Shown piece after piece: positions 26,248 through 35,998 of a stretch of DNA of 64,000 nt; position 1 is the first letter of the stretch; each line of letters opens with the position of its first letter. The translations under genes and the position numbers were made by a program. The notes beneath the pieces are model-generated. The model worked only from the letters and a program-made list of their open reading frames with translations, had not been told where the DNA came from and searched no databases. The stretch is from Paracoccaceae bacterium. GTDB taxonomy: Bacteria; Pseudomonadota; Alphaproteobacteria; Rhodobacterales; Rhodobacteraceae. Where the stretch lies: assembly GCA_028284705.1 (NCBI GenBank), contig JANQRE010000033.1, forward strand, positions 1-64,000, written 5' to 3'.

Positions 26248-27089
26248 GCGACGGCAGTTACCTCAATCCAATAGTCTGGCCAGACTTGGCGCAAATCCTC
26301 GGCAGCGGCACGCGCGGCTGTTTCCGTTTCAAAGACCCCGCGACAGGTGCTGCCGGACCCCGACATATCGGCGTCTTCGCAGGTCTCCATGCTCCAAAGC
26401 CTGTCGATGATCTCGATGATCTCGGGCACCTGCTCAGCGGCGCAATGGGTCAGATCGTTCCGACCGCCGGCAAGCCAGATCAGAAACTCATCGATGTCCG
26501 GCGCTGTAGGGAAGGCGTCCTGTGGAGGATTCTCCACCGAGTGATCCTCGGAGAGCGTTCGAAAAACCCCTGCCGTTGAAATCGGCTTACCGGGGCTAAC
26601 CAGCACCATCCAAAGCTCGGGCAGCGGTGGCGTTGGGTGCAGGACTTCGCCAATCCCGGACATCAGCATCGGCGCGGGACCGGCTAGGCAGACCGGGACA
26701 TCGGCGCCGAGCGACAGCACCGTGTTCGCATTTGGCAGTCCCATGTCCCAGAGTTGAGTCAAGGCCTTGAGGGTCGCCGCGGCATCCGCCGATCCACCGC
26801 CGATCCCTGCGCCATGGGGCAGGTTCTTGGTGACGGTGATCGCCGCGGTGCGGTTTGGGGCGAGGGCTTTGGCGGCGCGGAGGACAAGGTTCGTCTCATC
26901 GGTCGGAACACCGTTTGCGAAAGGCCCGTCGATGGTGAGACGCATCTCCTCAGAGCGCGCGACGCGGATCACGTCACCCACGTCACGCGTAAAGACCACA
27001 AGACTGTCGAGCAGATGGTAGCCGTCGGCGCGCTTGCCGGTAATATGGAGTGTCAGATTGACCTTGGCCGGTGCGAAGACCTCAATCAT
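26244..27089 (-). CDS. ispE: 4-diphosphocytidyl-2-C-methyl-D-erythritol kinase
   Basis: A 281-residue GHMP kinase of the MEP isoprenoid pathway. The start FAPAKVNLTLHITGKRADGY and the ATP loop PHGAGIGGGSADAAATLKAL are diagnostic. The C-terminal GSGSTCRGVF is the third GHMP motif. It overlaps the TPR gene by 8 bases upstream and the convergent polyprenyl synthase gene by 4 bases. Together with ispH at 55853 it shows use of the MEP route. Confidence 0.94.
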   Translation of the reverse strand: MIEVFAPAKVNLTLHITGKRADGYHLLDSLVVFTRDVGDVIRVARSEEMRLTIDGPFANGVPTDETNLVLRAAKALAPNRTAAITVTKNLPHGAGIGGGSADAAATLKALTQLWDMGLPNANTVLSLGADVPVCLAGPAPMLMSGIGEVLHPTPPLPELWMVLVSPGKPISTAGVFRTLSEDHSVENPPQDAFPTAPDIDEFLIWLAGGRNDLTHCAAEQVPEIIEIIDRLWSMETCEDADMSGSGSTCRGVFETETAARAAAEDLRQVWPDYWIEVTAVA

Positions 27090-28782
27090 TCGCGGTTTGG
27101 GTTTCCTCGGCGGCGGCCTCCTCAGCCAGCACTTTCGTCAGACCAACTTCGAGCTTACGCCGGATACGGTCGGCCTCTTCCTCGGTCGGATCAAAGGAGA
27201 GGGCGCGTTTCCACTGGAATTCGGCCTCACGAACCCGTCCAACCTTGTAGTAAACATCGCCGAGATGGTCGTTCACAATGGGATCGACCGGCAGAAGCTC
27301 GACCGCGCGTTCCATCGGTGCGACCGCATCCTCAAATCGTCCGAGGCGGTAGAAGACCCAGCCGAGACTGTCGGTGATGTAGCCGCTCTCTGGGCGCAGC
27401 GCGACAGCCTTCTCTATCATTTCGAGCGCTTCATCGAGTTTGGTACGCTGTTCGACCAGCGAATAGCCCAAGTAGTTCAACACGTCCGGGTGATCGGGAG
27501 ACAGCTCGAGCGCCTTGCGGAAATCGCGCTCCATCTCGTCGAAATCCTTCTGCCGCTCGTGCACGATGCCGCGCGCATAATAGACGCCCCAGCCCACCGG
27601 ATCGTCCGGACCACGCATCTCGATGGCGCGGCTATAGGCAGCGATCGCCTCATCGTCGCGGCGCAACCGGCTGAGCATGTCCCCAAGGGCCGCATGAACA
27701 ATGGGAATTTCGGTATGACTGCGGGACAGCGTAGTCAGGACCTCCGCCGCGGCTTCCGTTTTGTCGGCGGCATAGAGTGCGTCGGCGCGGCCCATCTCGG
27801 CGACGAAATAGGAGGGGCTGTCGGGTTGCACGGCGGCGTAGGCCACAGTTGCAAGCTCGTACTGGTTCAGCGCTTCAAGGTTCTCGGCAACGAGGAGAGT
27901 CGCAGGCACATGGTCCGGGCGCAGATAGGTCGCGAGGCGTGAATAGAGCAGCACGTGATCGCCGGAGGCCTGGCCATTGAGCGCGGAGGCGAGGTTGAAA
28001 TAGACCTCCGCCACGCCGTCTTTTGCGTCACGGATCACATCGAAGGGCAGTGTTTCGCCCACCTCGAGCCGGTTGATCAAAGCTGTCAGGTCAGGGATCA
28101 ACCCGTTCGCGGTGGTGGCGCGCAGCAGCTCAAGCGCATCGTCGTTGCGTTCCAGTTGCGACAGAACCTGCGCATGGGCTGCAATCCCGCGGGCGCTTAG
28201 AACCAAGGGCCCGAAGGTCTCGCCGGAAAAGATGCCATTGGCGGTTTCAAAGTCACCGGCCAGTGCGAGAGCCAACGCCTGGTGGTAGCGCGCGAAGCTC
28301 GCGAAATCCTGCGTCTCGGCGACCTTCTCAAAGGCCGTGATCGCGTCAGACATATCGCCATTGCCCATCCCGGCCCAGCCTTGGAGAAGCCCATCGACAA
28401 GCGGGGCCAGCCCGCTCTGCTCCGCAGTGCCTTCCGCAGCTGTTGTGAAATCACCGGATTTGACGGCGTCGGCTTTGAGCACAAGCTCAATCAGCGGGTT
28501 GCGGCCACCAGCGGCCTTGTGCTCGCGCGCCACAGGGATCGCGAGGTCCATGTCACCGGCAGCGATGAGCGACAGAACTGCGTTCTCTTTTAGCCGCAGG
28601 TTCTGAGGACGGGCCTCCATGGCGCGCAGCGAATAGTTGGCGGCTTCCTTGTAGTCCGAGGAAATGCCCGCCTGCCGCGCGGCCAGATAGGGACCTGCGA
28701 TCCCATCGGCGAAACTTGGGACAGCAAGCGCTATGGCCGCTGCGGCGCTCAGAAAGAAACGTTGGTAGGCCTGTTTTGGCAT
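27082..28782 (-). CDS. Periplasmic TPR-repeat protein
   Basis: A 566-residue protein with a signal peptide (MPKQAYQRFFLSAAAAIALA, cut after SFA) followed by many tetratricopeptide units. The clearest are near the C-terminus: FRKALELSPDHPDVLNYLGY, MIEKAVALRPESGYITDSLG and MERAVELLPVDPIVNDHLGD. Such proteins act as scaffolds in envelope or polysaccharide assembly; no partner is shown here. The ATG at 28782 places the signal peptide at the N-terminus. It is co-directional and overlapping with ispE, which is a common arrangement in this bacterial group. Confidence 0.85.
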   Translation of the reverse strand: MPKQAYQRFFLSAAAAIALAVPSFADGIAGPYLAARQAGISSDYKEAANYSLRAMEARPQNLRLKENAVLSLIAAGDMDLAIPVAREHKAAGGRNPLIELVLKADAVKSGDFTTAAEGTAEQSGLAPLVDGLLQGWAGMGNGDMSDAITAFEKVAETQDFASFARYHQALALALAGDFETANGIFSGETFGPLVLSARGIAAHAQVLSQLERNDDALELLRATTANGLIPDLTALINRLEVGETLPFDVIRDAKDGVAEVYFNLASALNGQASGDHVLLYSRLATYLRPDHVPATLLVAENLEALNQYELATVAYAAVQPDSPSYFVAEMGRADALYAADKTEAAAEVLTTLSRSHTEIPIVHAALGDMLSRLRRDDEAIAAYSRAIEMRGPDDPVGWGVYYARGIVHERQKDFDEMERDFRKALELSPDHPDVLNYLGYSLVEQRTKLDEALEMIEKAVALRPESGYITDSLGWVFYRLGRFEDAVAPMERAVELLPVDPIVNDHLGDVYYKVGRVREAEFQWKRALSFDPTEEEADRIRRKLEVGLTKVLAEEAAAEETQTAND

Positions 28783-28896
28783 CTCAGCCCCTGCTCTTGG
28801 CTCACATATCGGCCAGAAGTTAGGGGCAGGGCCGCGTCTTGTCCATGCGGCGGACGGGTCGAAGCGTCGCATCCGCGCCAAAATGCGGCCCTGAGA

Positions 28897-30546
28897 TTAC
28901 ATATTCGGGTAATTCGGCCCGTCGCCACCCTGCGGCGTGGTCCACGTGATGTTCTGCGAGGGGTCTTTGATATCGCAGGTTTTACAGTGCACGCAGTTCT
29001 GGAAGTTGATCACGAAGCGTGGATCGCTGCCCTCTTCCTCGACAATCTCGTAGACCCCCGCCGGGCAATAGCGCTGCGCGGGTTCGGCGTAATCCGGCAG
29101 GTTGATCTGCGTCGGAATGCTGTCATCCGTGAGTTTCAGATGCGCGGGCTGGCTTTCTTCGTGATTGGTGAAGGAGAAGGCCACATTGGTCAGCCGGTCA
29201 AAGCTGAGCGTGCCATCGGGTTTGGGATAGGCGATCGGCTTGTGATCGGCGGCTTTGCCGGTGGCGTCGGCATCCGATTTGCCGTGGCTGCGCGTGAAGG
29301 GCGACCAACCGAAGAGGTTGTTCATCCACATCGAAGCACCGCCGATGCCGAGTGAGGCGATGAGGCCGTAGTCGGACCAGAGCGGTTTGACATTGCGCAC
29401 GCGCTTGAGGTCCTTGCCGACCGCACCGGTGCGGATTTCGGTGTCGTAGTCGTCGAGCGTGTCGCCCGAGCGTCCCGCCTTGATCGCGGCCTCTGCGGCC
29501 TCTGCGGCGGCAATGCCCGAGAGCATCGCGTTGTGATTGCCCTTGATCCGCGGCACGTTGACCATGCCTGCTGAGCAGCCCAGAAGCGCGCCGCCCGGGA
29601 AAGCGGTTTTGGGCAGGGATTGCCAGCCGCCTTCCGTAATCGCACGGGCACCGTAGGCCACGCGTTTGCCGCCTTCCAGAAGCTCAGCCACCATCGGGTG
29701 GTGCTTGAACCGTTGGAACTCCATGTAAGGGAAGAGATGCGGGTTCTTGTAGTTCAAATGAACCACGAAACCCACATAGACCTGATTGTTATCAAGGTGA
29801 TAGATGAAGGAGCCGCCGCCCGCGTTGCTGCCAAGGGGCCAGCCCATCGTATGGGTAACCGAACCTTCATTGTGTTTGTCGGGGTCGATCTCCCAAATCT
29901 CTTTCATGCCGATGCCGTATTTCTGCGGATCGGCGTCTGCGGCGAGGTCGTATTTTGCGATGACTTCCTTTGACAGCGACCCGCGCACGCCTTCGGAGAG
30001 GAAAACATATTTGCCATGCAGTTCCATGCCGGGTTCTGTGTTCTCGCCAATCGAGCCATCGGCCTCAAGCCCAAAGACACCGGCAATCACGCCCTTCACC
30101 TCACCAGTTTCGCCATAGACGAGATCAGAACAGGCCATGCCGGGGAAAATCTCGACACCCATCTCCTCGGCCTTTTCGGCCATCCAGCGGCAGACATTGC
30201 CCATGGAGACGATGTAGTTGCCGTGATTGTTCATCAGGGGTGGCATGATGGCGTTCGGGATGCGTAGAGACCCTTCCTCGCCGAGCATGTAGAATTTGTC
30301 TTCCTTCACGGCTACTGTGATCGGGGCACCCATGTCGCGCCAATCGGGCAGGAGTTTGTCGAGGCCGGATGGGTCCAGAACTGCGCCCGAGAGAATATGT
30401 GCACCGACCTCGGAGCCCTTCTCCAACACGACCACATTCAGGTCAGCATCCAGCTGTTTCAGACGGATCGCTGCACTCAGGCCAGCAGGCCCCGCGCCAA
30501 CGATAACAACGTCATACTCCATGCTTTCGCGTTCGATCTCGGACAT
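28897..30546 (-). CDS. Electron transfer flavoprotein-ubiquinone oxidoreductase
   Basis: A 549-residue ETF-QO that passes electrons from reduced ETF (fatty acid and amino acid oxidation) to ubiquinone at the membrane. The FAD site is VVIVGAGPAGLSAAIRLKQ; the C-terminal 4Fe-4S ligands lie in NCVHCKTCDIKDPSQN, and the end is typical for the family. The start MSEIERES at 30546 follows an AGAGGTAAGAG; a shorter start is 24 bases downstream. Confidence 0.94.
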   Translation of the reverse strand: MSEIERESMEYDVVIVGAGPAGLSAAIRLKQLDADLNVVVLEKGSEVGAHILSGAVLDPSGLDKLLPDWRDMGAPITVAVKEDKFYMLGEEGSLRIPNAIMPPLMNNHGNYIVSMGNVCRWMAEKAEEMGVEIFPGMACSDLVYGETGEVKGVIAGVFGLEADGSIGENTEPGMELHGKYVFLSEGVRGSLSKEVIAKYDLAADADPQKYGIGMKEIWEIDPDKHNEGSVTHTMGWPLGSNAGGGSFIYHLDNNQVYVGFVVHLNYKNPHLFPYMEFQRFKHHPMVAELLEGGKRVAYGARAITEGGWQSLPKTAFPGGALLGCSAGMVNVPRIKGNHNAMLSGIAAAEAAEAAIKAGRSGDTLDDYDTEIRTGAVGKDLKRVRNVKPLWSDYGLIASLGIGGASMWMNNLFGWSPFTRSHGKSDADATGKAADHKPIAYPKPDGTLSFDRLTNVAFSFTNHEESQPAHLKLTDDSIPTQINLPDYAEPAQRYCPAGVYEIVEEEGSDPRFVINFQNCVHCKTCDIKDPSQNITWTTPQGGDGPNYPNM

Positions 30547-30769
30547 CTCTTACCTCTCTCCGCACGGCTTACGTAACCGCGTTAAACGTCAGATAGCCTT
30601 TAACCTTCAATCAGGCAGGATTGTAAGAGGCAAATGCGACGTTGCGTCGCCGTGTCCTTCCGGCAATTTTCAAGACCGCCCGCATCGTGAAACGACAAAA
30701 CCAAGCGGCGGGTTTTCCCTTGTGACGAATTGCTCTAGATCGTGCGCAGTCTGAACCAGGAGACCATCA
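30547..30769. other. Divergent intergenic region, ETF-QO / DUF2834
   Basis: This 223-bp region contains the divergent promoters of the ETF-QO gene and the DUF2834 gene. I see CAGGAGA six bases before the DUF2834 ATG. No open frame is convincing, and no operator stands out. Confidence 0.45.
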
Positions 30770-31084
30770 ATGTCCGTGTTGCGTATGATCTATCTGGGCC
30801 TCGCGATTTGGGGCACGATCCACCCGATGAGCTGGTTCATCGCCTGGTTCAACGAGAACGGATATTCGCTGTCTGCCATGGTCGATGCGTGGCACGTGAA
30901 TGCCGCGACCTCCGGTTTGGTGTGGGATTTGACGATTGCCGCAGTGGCACTGACCATCTGGATCATCGCCGAGGTTTGGGTGCGTAAAAACTGGGTTGCG
31001 CTTGTCGCGATCCCGGCGACCTTCTGCATCGGCGTCAGCTGCGGGTTGCCGCTTTATCTTTTCTTGCGGACGCGTCCTGTGTAA
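30770..31084 (+). CDS. DUF2834 membrane protein
   Basis: A 104-residue protein with three predicted membrane helices (residues about 5-25, 48-70 and 75-97). The pattern LAIWGTIHPMSWFIAWF at the N-terminus matches DUF2834, a small membrane family of unknown function. It is 12 bases upstream of lysA and in the same direction, so it may be co-transcribed. Confidence 0.78.
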   Translation: MSVLRMIYLGLAIWGTIHPMSWFIAWFNENGYSLSAMVDAWHVNAATSGLVWDLTIAAVALTIWIIAEVWVRKNWVALVAIPATFCIGVSCGLPLYLFLRTRPV

Positions 31085-31096
31085 GGCTCTGATCTC

Positions 31097-32362
31097 ATGG
31101 ACCATTTCCTCTATCGCGATGGCGCGCTGCACGCCGAAGATGTGCCGATCACGGAGATCGCCGCCCAGGTCGGTGCGCCGTTCTATGTCTATTCCACTGC
31201 GACCCTGACGCGGCACTATCAACTGTTCGATGATGCGCTTGAGGGCACAGATCATCTCGTCTGCTACGCGATGAAGGCCAATTCGAACCTCGCGGTGGTG
31301 AAACTGCTGGCCAGCCTTGGGGCGGGGATGGATGTGGTCTCTGGCGGTGAATACCGCCGCGCCGTGGCGGCAGGCGTGCCGGGCGACAAGATCGTGTTCT
31401 CAGGCGTTGGCAAGACTCGCGAAGAAATGGCCCTGGCGCTGAAGGGCGGTATTCGACAGTTCAATGTCGAGAGCGAACCGGAGATGGAACGACTGTCTGA
31501 GGTTGCGATGTCGCTTGGGGTGGTCGCGCCGATCACGGTGCGGGTGAACCCGGATGTGGACGCCAAAACCCATGAGAAAATCGCCACCGGCAAGTCGGAA
31601 AACAAGTTTGGTATCCCGATCAGCCGTGCGCGGGAGGTATATGCCCACGCTGCCAGCCTGCCGGGGCTGAAAGTCATCGGGATCGATGTGCATATCGGCT
31701 CACAACTTGTGGACCTTGAGCCCTATGAGCTGGCGTACAAAAAAGTCGCGGAACTGACCGAGGTTCTGCGCGCGGATGGCCATGAGATCGCCCGTCTCGA
31801 TCTCGGCGGGGGCCTCGGTATTCCTTATGAGCGCTCGAACACTGCGCCGCCGCTGCCGATGGACTATGGCGCGCTCGTGAAACGCACAGTGGGTCACCTG
31901 GATTGCGAGATCGAGATCGAACCGGGGCGGCTGATTGCGGGCAATGCCGGCATTCTGGTCAGCGAAGTGATTTATGTAAAAGAGGGCGAGGACCGGAAAT
32001 TCCTGATCATCGATGCCGCGATGAACGACCTGATCCGCCCGGCGATGTATGGCGCGCATCACGACATTGTCCCGGTTATTGAGCCCGAACCGGGATCCGA
32101 ACCGGCGAAATACGATATCGTCGGCCCGGTTTGTGAAAGCGGCGATACGTTCGCCAAGCATCGCACCATGCCAGCCGTGTCTGAGGGTGATCTCATCGCC
32201 TTCCGCTCTGCCGGCGCTTATGGCGCGGTGATGGCGTCGGAATACAACTCGCGGCCCTTGATTCCCGAGGTTTTGGTGGATGGCGATCAATTCGCTGTCA
32301 TTCGCGCACGTCCCACCTTTGACGAGATGCTAAATCGCGATACCATTCCTCCATGGATGTGA
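31097..32362 (+). CDS. lysA: Diaminopimelate decarboxylase
   Basis: A 421-residue PLP enzyme that makes lysine from meso-diaminopimelate. The PLP Lys is in CYAMKANSN, then GMDVVSGGEYRRA, VDVHIGSQL-type residues read as IDVHIGSQLVD, DLGGGLGIPY, the phosphate site EPGRLIAGNAGI, and the substrate Cys in VGPVCESGD. All match LysA. It sits between the DUF2834 gene and the TIGR02302 gene, an arrangement known in Rhodobacterales. Confidence 0.95.
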   Translation: MDHFLYRDGALHAEDVPITEIAAQVGAPFYVYSTATLTRHYQLFDDALEGTDHLVCYAMKANSNLAVVKLLASLGAGMDVVSGGEYRRAVAAGVPGDKIVFSGVGKTREEMALALKGGIRQFNVESEPEMERLSEVAMSLGVVAPITVRVNPDVDAKTHEKIATGKSENKFGIPISRAREVYAHAASLPGLKVIGIDVHIGSQLVDLEPYELAYKKVAELTEVLRADGHEIARLDLGGGLGIPYERSNTAPPLPMDYGALVKRTVGHLDCEIEIEPGRLIAGNAGILVSEVIYVKEGEDRKFLIIDAAMNDLIRPAMYGAHHDIVPVIEPEPGSEPAKYDIVGPVCESGDTFAKHRTMPAVSEGDLIAFRSAGAYGAVMASEYNSRPLIPEVLVDGDQFAVIRARPTFDEMLNRDTIPPWM

Positions 32363-32395
32363 TGCTATCCCGCGTCGCAGGCCCGGGAAACATAC

Positions 32396-34978
32396 ATGCG
32401 CAAGCGCAGTGAAAGCTCTCCTTTAGACGTCCTAACATGGCCTGTGCGCCTGACGCTGACAGGTCTGGTGGCGGAGCGCATTGTGCGCGCGTTTTGGCCG
32501 CTCTGGAGCCTGTTGCTGCTGGTTTGGGCAGCTTTCGCATCCGGTGTTCTTGAAGGCGCATCGGTCGAATTGTCCTGGTTTGCGCTGATCACCGCCATTG
32601 GTTTGGGCGGATATTCGCTCTGGTATGCCGCGCGCCGCTTCCGCATCCCGACACGCGCGGATGCGCTCGACCGGCTGGACCGATCGATGCCTGGGCGCCC
32701 CATTCAAGCCGCTCAGGATGATCAGGCGATTGGCTCGGGCGATCACGCCTCCGAGGCCGTCTGGCGCGCCCATATCGCGCGGATGCAGGCCCGGCTGAGC
32801 GAAGCGGAGCCTGTGCCCGGTGACCTGCGCCTGTCGCAACGCGACCCCTATGGTTTGCGATACATCGCGCTTCTGCTCTTTGTGATCACTGCCGGGTTTG
32901 GCACCGCCTTGCGTGGCGTGGATGGGGACGCCGCCGGTCTTGGCGCTGCTGAAGCAGCCATTGCAGGTCCCAGTTGGGAAGCCTGGATTGAACCTCCGGC
33001 CTACACTGGCAAGCCGAGCCTTTATCTCAATGAGGTGGACCGCGCGGCGTTTGAAGTGCCGAAAGGCAGCCTTCTGACGGTGCGCCTTTATGGCAAGTTG
33101 GGCGCCTTGTCGGTCGAAGAAACCCTGTCCGGCACCGAGCGCCTTGAGACCGAGGAGCCGCAGGTCGCGATCTCCCGCGATATCACTCAAAGCGGTGAGC
33201 TTAGGATCGTCGGCGATGAGGGGGCCGCCTGGCAGATCACGGTGATCGATGACGCCCGTCCCGAAGTGGAGTTCGGCGATGAGATCGTGCGCCGTGTCTC
33301 GGGTGATATGGAAGTGGCCTTCACCGCGCGCGACGATTATGGCGTGGAGCGCGGCACGCTGACAATTTCCCTCGATATGCCGAATGTGGATCGGCGCTAT
33401 GGCCTCGTAGTCGACCCGGAGCCGCGCGACACAATCATCCTCGATCTACCCATGCCGATCCGTGGCGGGCGGGAGGAGTTTGATGAACTGCTGATCGAAA
33501 ACCTGGCCGAACATCCCTGGGCTGGATTGCCGGTGCGCATGGCACTCGAAGTCGAAGATGCGAGCGATCAGGCCAGCGAATTGGCCGTGCAAGAGGTCGA
33601 CATGCCGGGTCGGCGGTTCTTCCAGCCGATTGCCAAAGCGGTTGTGGAGCAGCGTCGTGATCTTCTGTGGTCTCGCGAGAATGCGCCCCGGATTTCACAG
33701 ATTTTGCGCACCGTGACCCATCGGCCGGAGGGCCATTTCCCGTCCGAGCAGGCCTATCTGATGCTGCGTATGGCGATCACGCGGCTCGATATCCATGGCG
33801 AATACGGCATGAGCGATGAAAAGCAGGACGAGATCGCCGATCTCCTTTGGCGCACTGCCGTGATGCTGGAAGAGGGGCGGCTGTCCAACGCGCTTGAGAA
33901 ACTGCGCCGCGCCCAGGAACGCTTGTCCGAGGCGATGGAGCAGGGCGCGACTGACGAAGAGATCGCCGAGCTGATGGATGAGCTGCGCGAAGCGATGCGC
34001 GAGTACATGGAACAGCTCGCGCAGGAGGCGGAGAACGGCGAGAACCAGCAGGCGCAAAACCAGGAAAATATGCAGGAAATGACCGCTCAGGACCTGCAGG
34101 ACATGATGGATCAGATCCAGGAGTTGATGGAGCAGGGACGCATGGCCGAAGCCCAGCAACTGCTGAACCAGCTGATGGAAATGATGCAGAACATGCAGGT
34201 GGCGCGCAATCAGGGGCAGCAGGGCCAGCAGGGCGAAGGTCAGCAGGCCATGGAAGGTCTGGCCGAGACCTTGCGCGAGCAGCAGGGCCTCTCCGATGAA
34301 GCGTTCCGCGACCTGCAGGAGCAGTTCAATCCCGGTGCGCAAGCGGGCGAGAGCCAGCAGAATGAAGGTCGCAGCGGCGGTCAGGGTCGTGGCCAGAGCC
34401 ACGAAGGCGGTCAGGGTGGCGAAAGCCAGCAAAATCAGGGCGAAGGTAATGGTGAAAACCAGCAGGCCGATGGGCAAGGCGGGCAGGAACCGGGTTCGCT
34501 CGCGGATCGTCAACAGGCTTTGAGGGAAGAGTTGGAGCGTCAGCAGCGCAATCTGCCGGGCGCGGGCACGCCTGAGGGCGATGCGGCGCGCGAGGCCTTA
34601 GATCGGGCCGGTGAGGCGATGGAACGGGCAGAAGATGCGCTGCGCGATGACAGAACTGCGGACGCGCTCGGCGCGCAATCCGATGCCATGGAAGCTCTGC
34701 GCGAGGGCATGCGCAATCTGGGCGAGGCCCTGGCACAGCAACAGCAGCAGAACGGTCAGCGGGGCCAGCAGACCGGTCAAAACCGCCAGACGCGGGACCC
34801 GTTAGGCCGCGAAAACGGGTCGAACGGCATGATCGGCACCGATGAGAACATGCTGCAGGGCGAAGATGCGCGGCAACGCTCGCAGGAGCTTCTGGACGAA
34901 ATCCGCCGCCGCTCAGGCGAACAGAACCGCCCCCAGGTCGAGCGCGATTACCTCAAGCGTCTGCTGGACCGGTTCTAG
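32396..34978 (+). CDS. TIGR02302/DUF4175 membrane protein with Gln-rich C-terminus
   Basis: An 860-residue protein. Three hydrophobic segments lie in the first 180 residues (RAFWPLWSLLLLVWAAFASG, LITAIGLGGYSLWY, ALLLFVITAGFG). The middle (about 190-430) is a periplasmic domain with repeated beta-rich segments (for example WIEPPAYTGKPS). Residues about 500-620 are a helical, Glu/Met/Gln-rich region, and about 620-800 are a Gln/Gly/Glu low-complexity region. This layout is that of the alphaproteobacterial TIGR02302 family, of unknown function. The low-complexity part may mediate multimerisation. It is convergent with the zinc-ribbon gene by 3 bases. Confidence 0.88.
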   Translation: MRKRSESSPLDVLTWPVRLTLTGLVAERIVRAFWPLWSLLLLVWAAFASGVLEGASVELSWFALITAIGLGGYSLWYAARRFRIPTRADALDRLDRSMPGRPIQAAQDDQAIGSGDHASEAVWRAHIARMQARLSEAEPVPGDLRLSQRDPYGLRYIALLLFVITAGFGTALRGVDGDAAGLGAAEAAIAGPSWEAWIEPPAYTGKPSLYLNEVDRAAFEVPKGSLLTVRLYGKLGALSVEETLSGTERLETEEPQVAISRDITQSGELRIVGDEGAAWQITVIDDARPEVEFGDEIVRRVSGDMEVAFTARDDYGVERGTLTISLDMPNVDRRYGLVVDPEPRDTIILDLPMPIRGGREEFDELLIENLAEHPWAGLPVRMALEVEDASDQASELAVQEVDMPGRRFFQPIAKAVVEQRRDLLWSRENAPRISQILRTVTHRPEGHFPSEQAYLMLRMAITRLDIHGEYGMSDEKQDEIADLLWRTAVMLEEGRLSNALEKLRRAQERLSEAMEQGATDEEIAELMDELREAMREYMEQLAQEAENGENQQAQNQENMQEMTAQDLQDMMDQIQELMEQGRMAEAQQLLNQLMEMMQNMQVARNQGQQGQQGEGQQAMEGLAETLREQQGLSDEAFRDLQEQFNPGAQAGESQQNEGRSGGQGRGQSHEGGQGGESQQNQGEGNGENQQADGQGGQEPGSLADRQQALREELERQQRNLPGAGTPEGDAAREALDRAGEAMERAEDALRDDRTADALGAQSDAMEALREGMRNLGEALAQQQQQNGQRGQQTGQNRQTRDPLGRENGSNGMIGTDENMLQGEDARQRSQELLDEIRRRSGEQNRPQVERDYLKRLLDRF

Positions 34979-34981
34979 GCG

Positions 34982-35836
34982 TCAATTTCCGGAAATCTGG
35001 CCGATCAATCCGTTGATCTGTTCCACAAGGGTCTGCGCGGCACCATCGAGCCAGACGCGACCGGAGTCGATCGTCTCGCGATACTGTCCAAGCGGGGCTT
35101 CCGCAGCGGGCACGGTCTCCGAGACGCGCGAGCCATAGGCATAGAGCCCGATCAGCACAGCGAAAATCAGCAGGATCAGGCCGAAACCGATCCGAAAACC
35201 GCGGCGCGAGGATTTCACCGCCTGCGCGGGGTCCTGACCTGCCGCCTCTTCGACAACCGGGTCTGGCGCATCCGCGAGGGTCGAATTGATCTCCTCGATA
35301 TCGGGCAGAAGCTCGCTCTTGGCGCCCGCATCCGCTGTTTCAATCGGTTCGGGATCGGGGTCCTCGGCGGTGTCCTCGACCTCGGGCTGGCTCACGAGAC
35401 CCCGGCGTTTGTCCATCCGGTCGCGCGCGGCTGAGGCGCGCGCCTCGGTGTCCTCCACATCGTCGAGGCCCAGATCGGTCTGGGTCTCCAACCCGCCGCG
35501 TTCCGCCTCGCGTGCCTTCGTCTCCCGCTCCACTTCTTCGTGGATAACGTTCAGCGCATCGGGGTCCATCTTCGAACTGGGAGGCTCCGGCGCGGTCGCG
35601 CTGCCGGCAATCGCGGCGGCTGCTGCCATCGCGGCGTCGTCCGCACCCTCGTCTTCGGGCTCAGGAGGTTCCTGCACTGGCTCGGGTTCGGGCTCCGGTG
35701 CTTGCGGCTCTGCCCCGGCACCGGCCTGAAACCACGTCGTATTGCAGTTCGAACACTGAACATCGCGGCCCTCGGGCGGAATCAAGCTGTCATCCACCTC
35801 GTATTGAGCGTCGCAATTGGGGCAAGTCAGCCGCAT
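34982..35836 (-). CDS. Zinc-ribbon MJ0042-type membrane protein
   Basis: A 284-residue protein. The first 40 residues are a MJ0042-like zinc ribbon with two CxxC pairs (CPNCDAQYEV and CSNCNTTWFQ). A long acidic Pro/Glu-rich linker follows (about 40-210), then one membrane helix (GFGLILLIFAVLIGLYAYG) and a short external tail. The layout suggests a cytoplasmic N-terminus. Such proteins are common beside ftsEX in Rhodobacterales; function is unknown. It is divergent from ftsE by 162 bases. Confidence 0.82.
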   Translation of the reverse strand: MRLTCPNCDAQYEVDDSLIPPEGRDVQCSNCNTTWFQAGAGAEPQAPEPEPEPVQEPPEPEDEGADDAAMAAAAAIAGSATAPEPPSSKMDPDALNVIHEEVERETKAREAERGGLETQTDLGLDDVEDTEARASAARDRMDKRRGLVSQPEVEDTAEDPDPEPIETADAGAKSELLPDIEEINSTLADAPDPVVEEAAGQDPAQAVKSSRRGFRIGFGLILLIFAVLIGLYAYGSRVSETVPAAEAPLGQYRETIDSGRVWLDGAAQTLVEQINGLIGQISGN

Positions 35837-35957
35837 ATGTCCCTATCCCGCACAGGTTTGTGCGTTGAAATTTCGCAGTTTCGTCATATCGCGAGGATTC
35901 GCTTTATCCAAGCCTTAGTGTTTCCAAACAATTGCAAGAGCCCCCGACTATGGCGTA

Positions 35958-35971
35958 ATTGTTTACACAAT
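35958..35971. promoter_or_regulatory. Palindrome upstream of ftsE
   Basis: ATTGTTTACACAAT is a perfect ATTGT-N4-ACAAT palindrome, ending 27 bases before the ftsE GTG start. Its geometry is like that of CRP/FNR-type or other dimeric regulator sites, but it does not match the TTGAT-N4-ATCAA consensus. It could regulate ftsEX or the divergent zinc-ribbon gene. Confidence 0.4.
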
Positions 35972-35998
35972 CAAAACGCACGAAGCGCGGGGCCAGCA

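Noticed and set aside
33695-34513. Leftward Leu/His-rich frame of 272 codons inside the TIGR02302 gene
   Set aside because: It is the reverse of the Gln/Glu-rich region, which gives a spurious Leu-rich sequence; no start signal.
34020-34760. Repetitive DNA in the TIGR02302 gene as a possible CRISPR or tandem repeat
   Set aside because: The repetition comes from Gln, Gly and Glu codons in coding sequence, with no regular spacer-repeat structure.
35900-35912. TTTATCCAAG as a DnaA box upstream of ftsE
   Set aside because: It differs from TTATCCACA at more than one position and there is no cluster of boxes or replication gene nearby.
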